DNA of 64,000 nt from Bacteroidales bacterium (GTDB lineage: Bacteria; Bacteroidota; Bacteroidia; Bacteroidales; UBA932): NCBI GenBank assembly GCA_022648545.1, contig JALCMP010000006.1, positions 26,258-90,257 of the forward strand, written 5' to 3'. Below are positions 15,867-26,289 of the stretch, piece by piece; within the stretch, counting starts at the first letter, position 1, and each line of letters begins with the position of its first letter. The notes beneath the pieces are model-generated. The model saw nothing but the letters and a program-made list of their open reading frames with translations, was not told the DNA's origin and ran no database searches. A program made the translations under genes and the position numbers.

Positions 15867-17486
15867 ATGCTGAAAAAGCTGATAGTCCGAAACTATGCTT
15901 TAATAGATGATATTACTATCGAATTGCCGGAGGGGCTGGTAATTATAACAGGAGAAACCGGAGCAGGTAAGTCGATATTGATAGGTGCCCTCTCTTTGCT
16001 TTTGGGAGCAAAAGGAGAGGCTTCTTTACTTAAAGATCCTTCTGAAAATTGTGTGGTGGAAGGGGAATTCGGCGGAGAGCATTCCATATACGTAAGAAGG
16101 CTTATATCTCCAAACGGCAGGAGCCGTGCTTTTATAGATGATGAGCCTGTAACGTTGAACAGACTTTCTGAGTTTACGGGAGAGCTTTTGGATATACATT
16201 CCCAGAATAACCAGCTTTTGCTTGCAAAGCAGGGGTACAGATTGTCCGTTGTAGATTATTTTGCATCTGACGGCGAATTATTATCGGAATATGATGAAGT
16301 TTTTGCCAAGCTTTCTTCAAAACGCACCGAGTTAAAAAAGCTGGCTGAAAAGAACGAAAGGAATCGCAGGGATCTTGAATATGACCGCTACCAATTCGAG
16401 AAGCTTTCCGCCGTGGATTTGTCGGCGTCGAAACTCGAAGAGATGGAGGAAAGACAAAAAAAACTTGCCAATGCAGAGGATATAAAGCAGGCGGTGGCTT
16501 CCTCCTTGTCTTTGCTGAGACCCGGAGGCGAATCATTAACTTCTAATCTAAAGGAAGTCTCTTCCGTTTTGAAAAAATATGCCCGTTTCGAACAGGAATT
16601 CGAAGGGCTTGCCGAAAGACTCGAGTCCTGCCGGATAGAGTGCAGGGACATAGAAGAAGAATTGGAGCATGTTATGGAGAATATTTCGTTCTCTCCTCAG
16701 GAACTTGAAAAGCTCGACGATGATATAGGTGCTGTTTATTCTCTTTTAAGGAAGTTCGGTACGGATTCGGTTGACGGGTTGATTTCCATGCGTGACTCTC
16801 TTAAGGTTAAAATAGACGGTGCCGGAGATAACGAAGAGCATCAGAATGATTTGCAAAAAGAGATTGCCGTACTGGAAAACAGGCGTAATGAATTGGCGTC
16901 GGAACTATCCGGAAAAAGAAAAGCCTGTGCGGGTGAGCTCGGCAGAAAACTGGAAAAAGAGATAAGGGAACTGAATATGCCGCGTGCCGTTTTTGATATC
17001 GAAATAGGAGAAACGAGTGATTTTACCGAATCCGGAAAAGACGAGGCGAAATTCTTGTTCTCCGCCAACGGAAGGGGCTCGGAGACAGATATTGAAAAAG
17101 TTGCCTCCGGAGGCGAATTAAGCAGGGTTATGTTGTGCGTGAAGGCCCTTATGGCAAAATATACCGGTATGCCTACAATGGTGCTGGATGAAATAGATAC
17201 CGGAGTATCCGGAAGCGTAGCAGACAGAATGGGACGTCTTATAGATGAAATGGGGAAAAGCATGCAGATGATAGTTATAACGCATCTGCCTCAGATAGCA
17301 TCAAAGGGAGCGCATCATTTTCTCGTTTATAAGAATTATGAGAAAAGCAGTGCCCGAACAGGCATAAAATTGCTGGATAAAGAGGGACGGGTGATGGAAA
17401 TCGCCCGCATGTTGAGCGGATCGGAATTATCAGATGCTGCAATAAATAATGCAAGGGATTTACTTAAAAATAATATAAAGATATGA
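15867..17486 (+). CDS. recN: DNA repair protein RecN
   Basis: 539 residues, an SMC-like ATPase in double-strand break repair. Walker A GETGAGKSIL lies at residues ~29-38. Central coiled-coil arms span ~150-370. The C-terminal head has signature VASGGELSRVML and Walker B MVLDEIDTGVSG. Length matches RecN. Its stop overlaps the nagB start by 4 bases. Confidence 0.95.
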   Translation: MLKKLIVRNYALIDDITIELPEGLVIITGETGAGKSILIGALSLLLGAKGEASLLKDPSENCVVEGEFGGEHSIYVRRLISPNGRSRAFIDDEPVTLNRLSEFTGELLDIHSQNNQLLLAKQGYRLSVVDYFASDGELLSEYDEVFAKLSSKRTELKKLAEKNERNRRDLEYDRYQFEKLSAVDLSASKLEEMEERQKKLANAEDIKQAVASSLSLLRPGGESLTSNLKEVSSVLKKYARFEQEFEGLAERLESCRIECRDIEEELEHVMENISFSPQELEKLDDDIGAVYSLLRKFGTDSVDGLISMRDSLKVKIDGAGDNEEHQNDLQKEIAVLENRRNELASELSGKRKACAGELGRKLEKEIRELNMPRAVFDIEIGETSDFTESGKDEAKFLFSANGRGSETDIEKVASGGELSRVMLCVKALMAKYTGMPTMVLDEIDTGVSGSVADRMGRLIDEMGKSMQMIVITHLPQIASKGAHHFLVYKNYEKSSARTGIKLLDKEGRVMEIARMLSGSELSDAAINNARDLLKNNIKI

Positions 17487-18292
17487 GGCTTATAGTATTA
17501 GATTCGTATTCAATGCTCAGCCACTGGGCTGCTGCATATATTGTTAAGAGAATTAATGAATTCAAGCCTACTGCCGAAAGACCTTTTGTCATCGGACTTC
17601 CTTCGGGCAATACACCTCTTGGTACATACAGGCATCTTATACAGTATTATGAAAAAGGTAAAGTTTCTTTTAAGAATGTCGTTGTATTTGTAACCGATGA
17701 ATATTTTGTGTTGCCGGAATCACATCCCGAAAGTCATCATTCGCTTTTGAACGATCATTTATTCAGGTTCATAGATATTCCCAAGGAAAATATAAATATA
17801 TTGAACGGCAATGCTTCCGATCCCGAACGCGAATGTGCTGAATATGAGTGTAAAATCAAAGATTACGGTGGGATAGATATTTTTATAGGAGGTGTCGGCA
17901 CCGACGGCCATTTTGCAGCGAATGAACCCGGTTCGTCGCTAACCTCCCGTACCAGGGTTAAATGCTTTACTTCAGACTCCATAATAGAGAATTCCAAATT
18001 CTTTGGGAACGATATTAATAAAGTACCCAAGTGTGCTTTAACCATGGGAGTAAGTACCATAATGGATTCCAGGGAAATAATAATACTTGCAAATGGGCGT
18101 CAGAAGGCCCGTGCATTACATCATGCAATAGAGGGTCCTATAAGCCAGCTCTGGCCTATAAGTGTAATACAGCTTCATAAACGGGTCATCGTGGTTTGCG
18201 ACGATATAGCAGTGAGTGATCTCAAGGTGGGAACGGTAAAATATTTTAAGGATATTGAAAAAAACAATCCCAACCCGGATATATTGCTCTGA
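17483..18292 (+). CDS. nagB: Glucosamine-6-phosphate deaminase
   Basis: 269 residues. It converts glucosamine-6-phosphate to fructose-6-phosphate and ammonia. Family motifs are LPSGNTPLGTY, VTDEYFVLP with the catalytic Asp, and GGVGTDGHFAANEPGSSL, a slight variant of the usual GIGxDGHIAFNEPG. It overlaps recN by 4 bases and lies 23 bp from the Xaa-Pro peptidase gene. Confidence 0.93.
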   Translation: MRLIVLDSYSMLSHWAAAYIVKRINEFKPTAERPFVIGLPSGNTPLGTYRHLIQYYEKGKVSFKNVVVFVTDEYFVLPESHPESHHSLLNDHLFRFIDIPKENINILNGNASDPERECAEYECKIKDYGGIDIFIGGVGTDGHFAANEPGSSLTSRTRVKCFTSDSIIENSKFFGNDINKVPKCALTMGVSTIMDSREIIILANGRQKARALHHAIEGPISQLWPISVIQLHKRVIVVCDDIAVSDLKVGTVKYFKDIEKNNPNPDILL

Positions 18293-18315
18293 TAAATAAT
18301 AATAAAAACTTTAAA

Positions 18316-20133
18316 ATGGAAAGTTCTGAAGATTTAAGAGGAAAGGCTTTGACCGTTTTAAGGGAATGGATGGAAAGAGCAGGATTCTGTTCCATGATAA
18401 TACCCATGTCCGATCCTCATTTTTCAGAGTATACCCAAGAACGCTATAAGGTAATCGAATGGCTTACCGGATTTAGCGGGTCCTCCGGAACTTTGGTTAT
18501 ATCCGGAGAAAGAGCTGCTTTGTGGACCGATTCCAGATATTTTCTGCAGGCTTCGAACGAGCTTGATGCAAGAAGCGTGCGTCTTATGAGGACGAATATG
18601 CCGGGAACACCCGATATTTTCGAATGGCTTGCTTCCCAATATGAAAACGGGGGAAAGATAGCATTGGACGGGGCTTTGTTTTCTTATGGAGCTTTTATTA
18701 AAATGGAAAAGGATTTCATGCCATTTACCCTTGTTCCCGTAGATGATCCTTTCGATGACATATGGAAAGAGAGACCCCCTTTGGCTTTCGGCAGGATAAG
18801 TTTCATGCCTTCAGGAATATCCGGAGAAGAAACGGCTTCAAAGGCCGAAAGGATAAAGAGAGAGGCGGGTGTAAAAGAAAGCAGGTTTCTGTACGTGTTA
18901 ACCGCGCTGGATGATGTGGCCTGGCTTTGCAACATAAGGGGATGTGATATTCCTTACAACAGAGTACCCGTGTGTTATGCTGTTGTTACTAATTCTACTG
19001 TCAATCTTTTTGCTGATCTTGATTCCATAGATGAAAATACAGCCGGGATGCTGAGAGCGCATGGAGTTGAATTGCATCCATATAACAAGTTCGAAAGCAT
19101 TTTGAAGGATTTTCCCGATGATTTCATAAGAGTTGCTGATCCGTTTAAGATTTCCATAAAAATTTATCGCAACCTTTCCATACCCGGGGCTGTTTTTCAT
19201 TTTACAGAGATTCCGGGCGGAATAACCGGTGCCATGAAAGCTGTAAAGAACAATTGGGAACTCGACGGGTTCGATAAATCATTTCTCAACGACGGTCTTG
19301 CGTGGTGTAAATTCCTGAAGTATCTCGAAGGTCGTTTGAACCATACAGGAGGGGAGGACGGCTGTATTACCGAATATGAGGCAGGGGTAAAACTTATGGA
19401 TTTCCGTAAGGAAAATTGCGATTATGTAGGCGAAAGTTTCGAGCCTATAATAGCATTCGGTCCTTCAGCTGCACTTCCGCATTATTCATGCAATAAAACG
19501 AATTGCCGCAAGATAGAGGGTGACGGCTTGCTTTTGATTGATACGGGAGCGCATTATAAATATGGGACTACCGATACTACCAGAACTATTCCGGTGGGGG
19601 TATTAGATGACGAAGAGAAAAGCGATTATACGCTTGTTCTTAAGGGAATGATAGACTTGTCCATGGCAAAATTTCCGGCCGGGACACGCGGCTCCAATTT
19701 GGATATACTGGCACGTGCGCCGTTATACGGCGAGGGTAAAATGTATTATCATGGTACAGGACACGGCATAGGCCATTCGCTTTGTGTGCACGAAGGTCCG
19801 CAGAGCATACGTATGGAAGAGAATCCCGTACCGTTGGTTCCCGGAATGGTGATTTCAAACGAACCTGCAGTATATGTAGCAGGCAAATACGGAATAAGAA
19901 TAGAAAATGCAATGGCGGTTGAGAATTGCACACATACCGTGTTCAATGATTTCTATTCTTTCAAAACCTTTACCAGGGTTCCAATATGTACTTCATGTAT
20001 AAAGGACGGAATTCTTTCGGAAAGTGAACGGATCTGGCTTAATACTTTCAATAAATCGGTGTTTAGAGACCTCAAACCTCTTCTTGACGAAGAAACTTCC
20101 GAATGGCTGGAGAAATATACTTCTGATATTTGA
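18316..20133 (+). CDS. pepP: M24 family Xaa-Pro aminopeptidase
   Basis: 605 residues: two creatinase-like N-terminal domains followed by the pita-bread metallopeptidase domain. Metal ligands are visible in LIDTGAHYKYGTTDTTR (two Asp), GTGHGIGHSLCVHEGP (His), NEPAVY (Glu) and IENAMAVEN (Glu). It removes N-terminal residues before proline, in the cytoplasm judging from the lack of a signal peptide. The length and three-domain form match the eukaryote-like XPNPEP subgroup common in Bacteroidota. It converges with the LysM gene. Confidence 0.92.
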   Translation: MESSEDLRGKALTVLREWMERAGFCSMIIPMSDPHFSEYTQERYKVIEWLTGFSGSSGTLVISGERAALWTDSRYFLQASNELDARSVRLMRTNMPGTPDIFEWLASQYENGGKIALDGALFSYGAFIKMEKDFMPFTLVPVDDPFDDIWKERPPLAFGRISFMPSGISGEETASKAERIKREAGVKESRFLYVLTALDDVAWLCNIRGCDIPYNRVPVCYAVVTNSTVNLFADLDSIDENTAGMLRAHGVELHPYNKFESILKDFPDDFIRVADPFKISIKIYRNLSIPGAVFHFTEIPGGITGAMKAVKNNWELDGFDKSFLNDGLAWCKFLKYLEGRLNHTGGEDGCITEYEAGVKLMDFRKENCDYVGESFEPIIAFGPSAALPHYSCNKTNCRKIEGDGLLLIDTGAHYKYGTTDTTRTIPVGVLDDEEKSDYTLVLKGMIDLSMAKFPAGTRGSNLDILARAPLYGEGKMYYHGTGHGIGHSLCVHEGPQSIRMEENPVPLVPGMVISNEPAVYVAGKYGIRIENAMAVENCTHTVFNDFYSFKTFTRVPICTSCIKDGILSESERIWLNTFNKSVFRDLKPLLDEETSEWLEKYTSDI

Positions 20134-20144
20134 CCCGTGAATTG

Positions 20145-21851
20145 CTATATGCCGTCGGGTTTTACTATTGATATGGTATAATCCGGCTTATATATAATTT
20201 CAGTCGTTCCGGTGTTTTTTAGTCCGTGTCCTTCTCCCGGATTTTTAAAAAGAAAATCTGTTTGAAGCATTCTTTTCTCAGGCAGGGAGGACATTCCGGG
20301 GAAATTTATTCCATAATTATACCATTCGTATACGAAATATGAGGTAATATCATATCCCGAAAAGGAGTAGGGGGTCGGTTCCGAATGAAAAAGCGCTCTG
20401 TATTTTCTTATAAAATCCTGTGTTTTTTCACTGTTGTAATCTACGTAGTAAGGCAGAGAAAGATGGAGATTCATCTTGTGAAAAAGCTTTATGTCTATCG
20501 TTTCAAAATTTTTCCATCGCGGCATTCCGAACAGGGTAATGTGTGATATGGCTTTATTCTCTCCGGTTTCAATGGGATTCATGCATAATGCAAGGTTCCT
20601 TACCGCATCATTGGAAAAGGCTTCGCTGTTCGAAGGCACTATTACTATGTTGTTTCCTTTTTTAGAAAGTTTGGCAAGTATGTCGCCGTTGATGTATCTT
20701 CCTTCCAGTATTCCGTATTGTATGGTTTCGAAATTTATTCCGTTTTCGGAAAGATATCTGGCTGCAATGTTGAAATATAAGGAGTCGCGGCTGCCTTTTT
20801 CATGAATCAGCAGGATTTTTTCGGCTCCCGAAGAATAGTATTTCCTTAACGCATTTCTGCATGTGGAGAGCATTACGTCTCCGGGATCGGACGGAACCTG
20901 AATGATATTGCTGCAGTCGGCGACGTATGTCCCTACGGCATTGTCCATAGGCGAAATAAAAGGGATGCCGTTCGATCTGGAAAAATCCAGAAGTTCCGGC
21001 GTGTATGATTTATGGTCCACGGGGCCTATTATGAAGTTCCTGTCATTTAGTTTTCCGGAGGCTATTAGGTTGTTTATAGAGGAAAATTCTGTCTGATCTA
21101 TTATTTCGGCATCTATGCTTATGCGATCTTTTTTAAGATCTCCGATAGCCATTAAGGCTCCGGCGTAGAAATCCATGTAATTGGCGTTCGCAGGAACGGA
21201 ATCTCTGCATTCCAGGGGGAGGATGTATGCTGTCTTTATAACGGGGTTTTTGCGGAACATCCTTTTGTACAGGCTTATGGTGTCTTTTTGTGTGGCCGTT
21301 TCATTTGCATGGATGTTGTCTTCTTCCTTTTGCGTGCTTATGTTTGCTTTTTCGATATCAGTTGTACCTTTTTTGTCGGCGCCGCTTTGCTTTTCCATGT
21401 ATTTTTCATCGGGGATGAGCAGAACCTGCCTTCTGGCGAGCTTGTTGGTCTTTAACTTGTTTAGGGAAACCAATGCTTCTTCAGTAACTTCGAATTTTTG
21501 GGCTATGGATTGCAGGTCGTCATACCATTTAACGGTGTATCGTTTGAATTGTGTTATGTCTTCTTCCTTTTGTTTTCCCTTTTCCTTTTTCTGGACTTTG
21601 CAAGGTATGTATATGACCATTCCTTCGGTCAGCCCGTTTTTTATAGAAGGGTTGGCCGAAACAAGCTCGTCTACCGTTATTTCATACTTTTTGCCGAGGT
21701 TGTATGCAGTTTCGCCCTTTTTTACTATATGGGCATAAAAGATTTTTCCCCCTATTTTTACCGTTTCCCCTTTGGGGGTGATGCCGTTTTGTGCAAAAAC
21801 AAAGGTATACGAAGCAATGATAAGGAATAGTATGCCTGCTATTTTCTTCAT
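20145..21851 (-). CDS. LysM-repeat protein with periplasmic-binding-protein-like domain
   Basis: 568 residues with a signal peptide (MKKIAGILFLIIASYTFVFAQ). Two LysM motifs follow: residues ~35-82 (HIVKKGETAYNLGKKY) and ~105-150 (YTVKWYDDLQSIAQKF), which bind peptidoglycan. A linker leads to a domain from ~205 resembling type I periplasmic binding proteins (YILPLECRDSVPANANYMDFYAG). Probably an envelope protein anchored to the wall. Ligand and function unknown. It follows purC on the same strand by 18 bp. Confidence 0.82.
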   Translation of the reverse strand: MKKIAGILFLIIASYTFVFAQNGITPKGETVKIGGKIFYAHIVKKGETAYNLGKKYEITVDELVSANPSIKNGLTEGMVIYIPCKVQKKEKGKQKEEDITQFKRYTVKWYDDLQSIAQKFEVTEEALVSLNKLKTNKLARRQVLLIPDEKYMEKQSGADKKGTTDIEKANISTQKEEDNIHANETATQKDTISLYKRMFRKNPVIKTAYILPLECRDSVPANANYMDFYAGALMAIGDLKKDRISIDAEIIDQTEFSSINNLIASGKLNDRNFIIGPVDHKSYTPELLDFSRSNGIPFISPMDNAVGTYVADCSNIIQVPSDPGDVMLSTCRNALRKYYSSGAEKILLIHEKGSRDSLYFNIAARYLSENGINFETIQYGILEGRYINGDILAKLSKKGNNIVIVPSNSEAFSNDAVRNLALCMNPIETGENKAISHITLFGMPRWKNFETIDIKLFHKMNLHLSLPYYVDYNSEKTQDFIRKYRALFHSEPTPYSFSGYDITSYFVYEWYNYGINFPGMSSLPEKRMLQTDFLFKNPGEGHGLKNTGTTEIIYKPDYTISIVKPDGI

Positions 21852-21869
21852 AATAAAGGAATGCCGGGA

Positions 21870-22823
21870 TTAGCGAAGCCTCGCCAGCATATTTTTTATG
21901 TTTCCTTCTATGCGATCGTAAATGCCGTCGTCATATGGGGTTCTTTGGAATTTAAGACCGGTAAGATGCTCGTATAGTTCTATATATCTGTCAGATATGC
22001 TTGCAACAACCTCGTCTGTCATGGCTGGTACCGTTTGCCCTGCTTTTCCGCTGAAATTATTGGCCATGAGCCATTCCCTTACGAATTCCTTGGATAGCTG
22101 TTTCTGTGGTTCTCCCTTTGCAAATCTTTCTTCATAGCCTTCGGCATAAAAATAGCGACTGCTGTCAGGCGTATGGATTTCATCTATCAGATAAAGTTCG
22201 CCGTCGCGTATTCCGAATTCGTATTTCGTATCTACTAGTATCAGGCCCCTTTCGGCAGCGATTTCAGATCCCCTCGCGAAAAGCTTGTATGCGTAATCTT
22301 CCATTTTTGCATATAGATCTGCCGAAACTATACCTTTTTTAATTATGTTTTCTTTTGAAATATCTTCGTCGTGGGTTCCTATTTCCGCCTTTGTGGTAGG
22401 TGTAATTATAGGATGTTCGAATTTCTGGTGTTCACGCATTCCGTCGGGGATTTTTACTCCGCATATTTCCCTGGCTCCGGATTTATATGTCCTCCATGAG
22501 CTGCCGGTCAGATATCCTCTTACTATCATTTCTACAGGCAGACCCTGGCATTTGTATCCGACAGTAACCATGGGATCCGGCGAGGCTATCTTCCAGTTTC
22601 TTACAATATCTGTGGTTTTATCAAGGAATGAAGATGCTATCTGGTTGAGAACCTGCCCCTTGTATGGAATGCCTTTCGGAAGGATTACGTCGAAGGCCGA
22701 AATTCTGTCGGTGGCTACCATAACGATATATTTGTCGTCGATAGTGTAAACGTCTCTTACCTTTCCTTCATATTTGGCCGTAAGGCCCTGGAAATCAAAA
22801 TTTGTGTGAACTATAGATTTCAT
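21870..22823 (-). CDS. purC: Phosphoribosylaminoimidazole-succinocarboxamide synthase
   Basis: 317 residues. It condenses CAIR with aspartate and ATP to form SAICAR in purine synthesis. Motifs: [13 protein letters not shown] for nucleotide binding, [33 protein letters not shown] and LVDTKYEFG. The length is that of the longer SAICAR synthase form rather than the ~240-residue one. Two bases separate it from the glycosyltransferase stop. Confidence 0.95.
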   Translation of the reverse strand: MKSIVHTNFDFQGLTAKYEGKVRDVYTIDDKYIVMVATDRISAFDVILPKGIPYKGQVLNQIASSFLDKTTDIVRNWKIASPDPMVTVGYKCQGLPVEMIVRGYLTGSSWRTYKSGAREICGVKIPDGMREHQKFEHPIITPTTKAEIGTHDEDISKENIIKKGIVSADLYAKMEDYAYKLFARGSEIAAERGLILVDTKYEFGIRDGELYLIDEIHTPDSSRYFYAEGYEERFAKGEPQKQLSKEFVREWLMANNFSGKAGQTVPAMTDEVVASISDRYIELYEHLTGLKFQRTPYDDGIYDRIEGNIKNMLARLR

Positions 22824-22825
22824 TA

Positions 22826-23944
22826 TTATAGTGTTTTGTAAAATTCAATTAGCTTTGAACAAAAAGTATTCCATCCGAGCCTTTCTTTCTCTTTTTTTAT
22901 GGCTTCGATGTATATGCTCCTGTCCTCTCCGAAGTATTTTCTAATGGCTCCGGCTATAGATTTTTCATTTATTTCATCAACTACGATGCCGGTTCCAGTG
23001 TCTCCTATTGCACTTTTCAGTCCTCCTACGTTGGTTGTTATCATAGGAAGCTCATAGAAATATGAAATTGAACTTATTCCGCTTTGGGTTGCCGATCTGT
23101 ACGGTAGTACACAAACATCGGCTGCGGAAAAATATTCGGAAACTTCGTCGGTTTTTATATATCGCGGAGTTAAAAATATATTTTCCTTGCGGGGGGATTC
23201 ATCGATGAGAGCCTGATATGAAGCTATGTCATCGTACGGTTCGCCGGCTATTACGAGCTGGTATGAACTGTCGAGTTGTGAAAAAGCTTTTATTAATATG
23301 TCCAGACCCTTGTATTTTCTTATGAGTCCGAAAAAAAGCAACGTTTTCTTGTCAGAATGTATGCCCAGAGATAATCTTGCTTCGGCCTTGTCTTTCTTTG
23401 CTCCGAATTGCTGGTAAAGCGGATGTGGCGTATTTATATATTTTGCATCCGGCCTGAACCTCAGAAGGTCGTTTTTTACGGCGTCGCATAATACCAAGAA
23501 TCCGTCGTTGCCGTTAAGAAAATATTTTGTAAAAGGTTTGTCGAAAAATCTTTGTTCGTGTGGAATTACGTTGTCTACTATGGAAATAACCCTGCATCCC
23601 TTGTTCACGTGGCGCGCCACGTATCCTAGCGAAGGACCGAAATAACTCATCCAGTATCTCATTATAAGCAGATCAGGATTCCATTCACGAATTTTCCTTG
23701 CGGCGGTAACATATGAAACCGGATTGGCCGTGTCCAGAACAGCTTCCGATTCTATTTTCATGGCTTTATCGTCTTCTCCGGAAACATATTGTGTTTTACC
23801 GGGGAAAAGAAAATCAGGGTATTGTTTTGTGAAGTTGAAAGCCTTTACAGTATACTTTTTGCTTAATTCGGTAAAAAGATACGAGTTGAACTGCGCTATA
23901 CCTCCCCTGTAAGGATAAAAACAAGATAAAATTGCAATCCTCAC
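22826..23944 (-). CDS. GT4-like glycosyltransferase
   Basis: 372 residues with the GT-B fold of family 4 enzymes: N-terminal [15 protein letters not shown], mid-protein [17 protein letters not shown] and a nucleotide-sugar site near [19 protein letters not shown]. It would transfer a sugar from a nucleotide donor in glycan or glycolipid synthesis. Donor and acceptor unknown. It lies between the Skp-like gene and purC in one run. Confidence 0.88.
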   Translation of the reverse strand: MRIAILSCFYPYRGGIAQFNSYLFTELSKKYTVKAFNFTKQYPDFLFPGKTQYVSGEDDKAMKIESEAVLDTANPVSYVTAARKIREWNPDLLIMRYWMSYFGPSLGYVARHVNKGCRVISIVDNVIPHEQRFFDKPFTKYFLNGNDGFLVLCDAVKNDLLRFRPDAKYINTPHPLYQQFGAKKDKAEARLSLGIHSDKKTLLFFGLIRKYKGLDILIKAFSQLDSSYQLVIAGEPYDDIASYQALIDESPRKENIFLTPRYIKTDEVSEYFSAADVCVLPYRSATQSGISSISYFYELPMITTNVGGLKSAIGDTGTGIVVDEINEKSIAGAIRKYFGEDRSIYIEAIKKEKERLGWNTFCSKLIEFYKTL

Positions 23945-23958
23945 TTATTTAACCGTTG

Positions 23959-24570
23959 TTATTTGTTCTTTTTTATTTTTATGTATTCTTCGTTCAGGCC
24001 GTTTAGTACATCGTTGGTGATATCCAGTGATTCGTCTCCTACTATTATCGTTGGACTGTCGGACGTAGTGGTAAGGATAAGTGAATATTTATGGCTTTTG
24101 TTGTATTTTACAAGATATTTGTGAATGGCGTCCATTACCTTTCTGTAAAGCACGTTTGTTTCGTCCTGTATTTCCGCCTGCTTTTTCTGGCTCAGTGCCT
24201 GAAGTCCTTCCTGTTCTTTCATGAGTTTGTCAGATTGTTCCTTGGCATCTGAACGTGTCATTAGACCTTTGTTCAATTTATCCTGAAAAGCCGAAGTTTT
24301 TTTCTGGAAGTTGTTGCCTTTCTTGTTCAGGTCATCCTGAATAGCCGAAACCTTTGCTTCCAGCTCGGACTGCAAATCGTTGAACATGTCGTATTTTTTT
24401 ACCAGAGAATCCATTCTTACATAGACTATGCTTCCTTTTGCAATTTCCGTTTTTTGTTCTGGAGCTTGTCCTTCTTGTACGGCGCCTTTGTTACTAGCGG
24501 CAGTTTTGCAGGAGGTCATAAATGCTACGGCCACAAGAACGGCCGCCAGAGAGGAAATAGTTCTTTTCAT
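23959..24570 (-). CDS. Skp/OmpH-like lipoprotein chaperone
   Basis: 203 residues with a lipoprotein signal ending at Cys21 (AVAFMTSCKTAA). The body is a long helical hairpin (~50-150) rich in Lys, Gln and Asp, as in Skp/OmpH, followed by a beta segment KYSLILTTTSDSPTI. Skp holds unfolded outer-membrane proteins in the periplasm. A membrane-anchored version is distinct from the two soluble copies downstream of bamA. Confidence 0.85.
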   Translation of the reverse strand: MKRTISSLAAVLVAVAFMTSCKTAASNKGAVQEGQAPEQKTEIAKGSIVYVRMDSLVKKYDMFNDLQSELEAKVSAIQDDLNKKGNNFQKKTSAFQDKLNKGLMTRSDAKEQSDKLMKEQEGLQALSQKKQAEIQDETNVLYRKVMDAIHKYLVKYNKSHKYSLILTTTSDSPTIIVGDESLDITNDVLNGLNEEYIKIKKNK

Positions 24571-24600
24571 CTTAGTTTATTTTTGTTTTTTATAAGATAA

Positions 24601-24608
24601 CAAATGTA
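24601..24608 (-). promoter_or_regulatory. Putative -7 box for the Skp-like lipoprotein gene
   Basis: On the reverse strand TACATTTG matches TAnnTTTG and ends 30 nt before the ATG at 24570. It sits just past the pdxJ stop, so the lipoprotein may have its own start site. Confidence 0.35.
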
Positions 24609-24609
24609 G

Positions 24610-25329
24610 TTAAAAATTGATTAATTCCCTACGGTATGCCTGTATGGCGTTTTCAAGTCCCAGATAAAGAGCATCGCATATAAGGGCATGGCCTATGGAA
24701 ACTTCGCTTAAGAACGGAATGTTCTCGCTGAAGTATTTAAGATTGTCAAGGTTCAGGTCATGACCTGCATTTACTGCCAGCCCGCATTCCCTTGCTGTCT
24801 CCGCCGCTCTTATGAACGGCTCTATTGCCATTTCCCTGTTTTCAAAGTATCCTTTTGCGTAGGATTCGGTATATAGTTCAACACGATCGCATCCGGTATC
24901 GGCTGCGCCTTTTATCATATCGATATCGGGATTTACGAATATCGATACACGTATTCCCTTTTCTTTAAATCTCTTGCTGATCGTCCTTAGAAAATCGCCG
25001 TTTTTTATGGTGTCCCAGCCGTTGTTGGATGTAACGGCATCAGGGGCGTCGGGAACCAGTGTTACCTGTGCCGGAACAACTTCTAGCACAAGCTCCGTGA
25101 ATTTTTCTATGGGATTCCCTTCGATGTTGAATTCCGTAGTCAGCAGGGGCTTTAATTCCCTTACGTCGGAATATCTTATGTGTCTTTCGTCCGGACGGGG
25201 ATGAACCGTAATTCCCTCCGCTCCGAATCTTTCGCAGTCTGATGCGCATTTGAGGACATCAGGCATGTTGCCGCCACGTGCATTCCGCAGGGTGGCTACC
25301 TTATTTATATTGACGCTTAATTTGGTCAT
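24610..25329 (-). CDS. pdxJ: Pyridoxine 5'-phosphate synthase
   Basis: 239 residues. It condenses deoxyxylulose-5-phosphate with 3-amino-2-oxopropyl phosphate in vitamin B6 synthesis. Motifs: [57 protein letters not shown] and [12 protein letters not shown]. Length is typical. It is the first gene of the reverse-strand run ending with the LysM protein. Confidence 0.96.
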   Translation of the reverse strand: MTKLSVNINKVATLRNARGGNMPDVLKCASDCERFGAEGITVHPRPDERHIRYSDVRELKPLLTTEFNIEGNPIEKFTELVLEVVPAQVTLVPDAPDAVTSNNGWDTIKNGDFLRTISKRFKEKGIRVSIFVNPDIDMIKGAADTGCDRVELYTESYAKGYFENREMAIEPFIRAAETARECGLAVNAGHDLNLDNLKYFSENIPFLSEVSIGHALICDALYLGLENAIQAYRRELINF

Positions 25330-25336
25330 GGCACTG

Positions 25337-25344
25337 CAAAATTA
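25337..25344 (-). promoter_or_regulatory. Putative -7 box abutting the pdxJ start
   Basis: TAATTTTG on the reverse strand ends exactly 7 nt before the pdxJ ATG, predicting a near-leaderless mRNA. No -33 match. Confidence 0.4.
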
Positions 25345-25383
25345 TGTATTTTTGTTTATCTTGCATAAAATTTAAATATAAAA

Positions 25384-26274
25384 ATGAGACTCGCTTTATT
25401 CGGGCGTAAGATAGATAACGGCAATATAGGAAAAATAGCTCTTCTCATAGATAAGCTCGCGGAGGTAGGTAAGGCCGGTATCTATTATTACAGACCGTTT
25501 TACGATAATCTCAAGCAATATCTTCCGGCTATACCCGCGGGCGGACTGTTTAATTCGTTCCTGGATTTGCCGAAAGGTCTGGATCTTTTCCTTTCCCTTG
25601 GAGGCGACGGCTCATTTCTCGAAGCCGTTACGATTGTCAGAAACAGCGGCGTACCCATTGCCGGAATTAATTTCGGACGCCTGGGTTTTCTTACCAGCGC
25701 TTCCATGGAAGAAAATAATCCCTGGATAGAAAAATTGTTTTCAGGAGATTACTTTATAACCGAGAGTCCCCTTTTGAGATTTTCCGAAATGCCGGAAGTC
25801 TCCGGAAGCGTGTATAAATATGCTTTGAACGAAGTAACCGTACAGAGAACCAGCCCGTGTGTTCTGGAAGTAGATGTGGTAGTAAACGGAGAGATGCTGC
25901 CTACATACTATGCTGACGGAATACTTATTGCCACCCCTACCGGATCAACCGCGTATTCTCTCAGCGTAGGAGGCCCTGTCGTTACTCCGGAAGCTAATGT
26001 TCTTGTAATTTCTCCTATTTCTCCACATAATCTGAATGTGCGTCCTCTTGTCGTTCCGCTCGATTCCAAAATAGAATTATCTTTTTCGAGCAGATCGGGG
26101 TCGGCTCTTCTTACGGCCGACAATCGTTCCCTTATTGTCCGTAACGGCACGAAAATTCTTGTATCGGAGGCCGAATACAGGCAGAAAAGGGTTTCACTTA
26201 ATGATAATTTCATTGCAGCTCTTAATGATAAGCTTTTGTGGGGCGAGGACAAAAGAAATGTTACGAAAAAATAG
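25384..26274 (+). CDS. nadK: NAD kinase
   Basis: 296 residues. It phosphorylates NAD to NADP. The catalytic motif reads LGGDGSFLEAV (GGDGS in place of GGDGT), followed by NFGRLGFLTS, YADGILIATPTGSTAYSLS and SPISPHNLNVRP. Length is normal. It is divergent from pdxJ and 15 bp upstream of uppS. Confidence 0.95.
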   Translation: MRLALFGRKIDNGNIGKIALLIDKLAEVGKAGIYYYRPFYDNLKQYLPAIPAGGLFNSFLDLPKGLDLFLSLGGDGSFLEAVTIVRNSGVPIAGINFGRLGFLTSASMEENNPWIEKLFSGDYFITESPLLRFSEMPEVSGSVYKYALNEVTVQRTSPCVLEVDVVVNGEMLPTYYADGILIATPTGSTAYSLSVGGPVVTPEANVLVISPISPHNLNVRPLVVPLDSKIELSFSSRSGSALLTADNRSLIVRNGTKILVSEAEYRQKRVSLNDNFIAALNDKLLWGEDKRNVTKK

Positions 26275-26282
26275 TATATTTG
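26275..26282 (+). promoter_or_regulatory. Putative -7 box in the nadK-uppS gap
   Basis: TATATTTG fills most of the 15-bp gap directly after the nadK stop and ends exactly 7 nt before the uppS ATG. No -33 TTTG lies at the right distance. Confidence 0.35.
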
Positions 26283-26289
26283 GAACTTT

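Noticed and set aside
20134..20162. Bidirectional terminator between the Xaa-Pro peptidase and LysM genes
   Set aside because: ACCCG/CGGGT gives only five pairs with an 18-nt loop; too weak to call.
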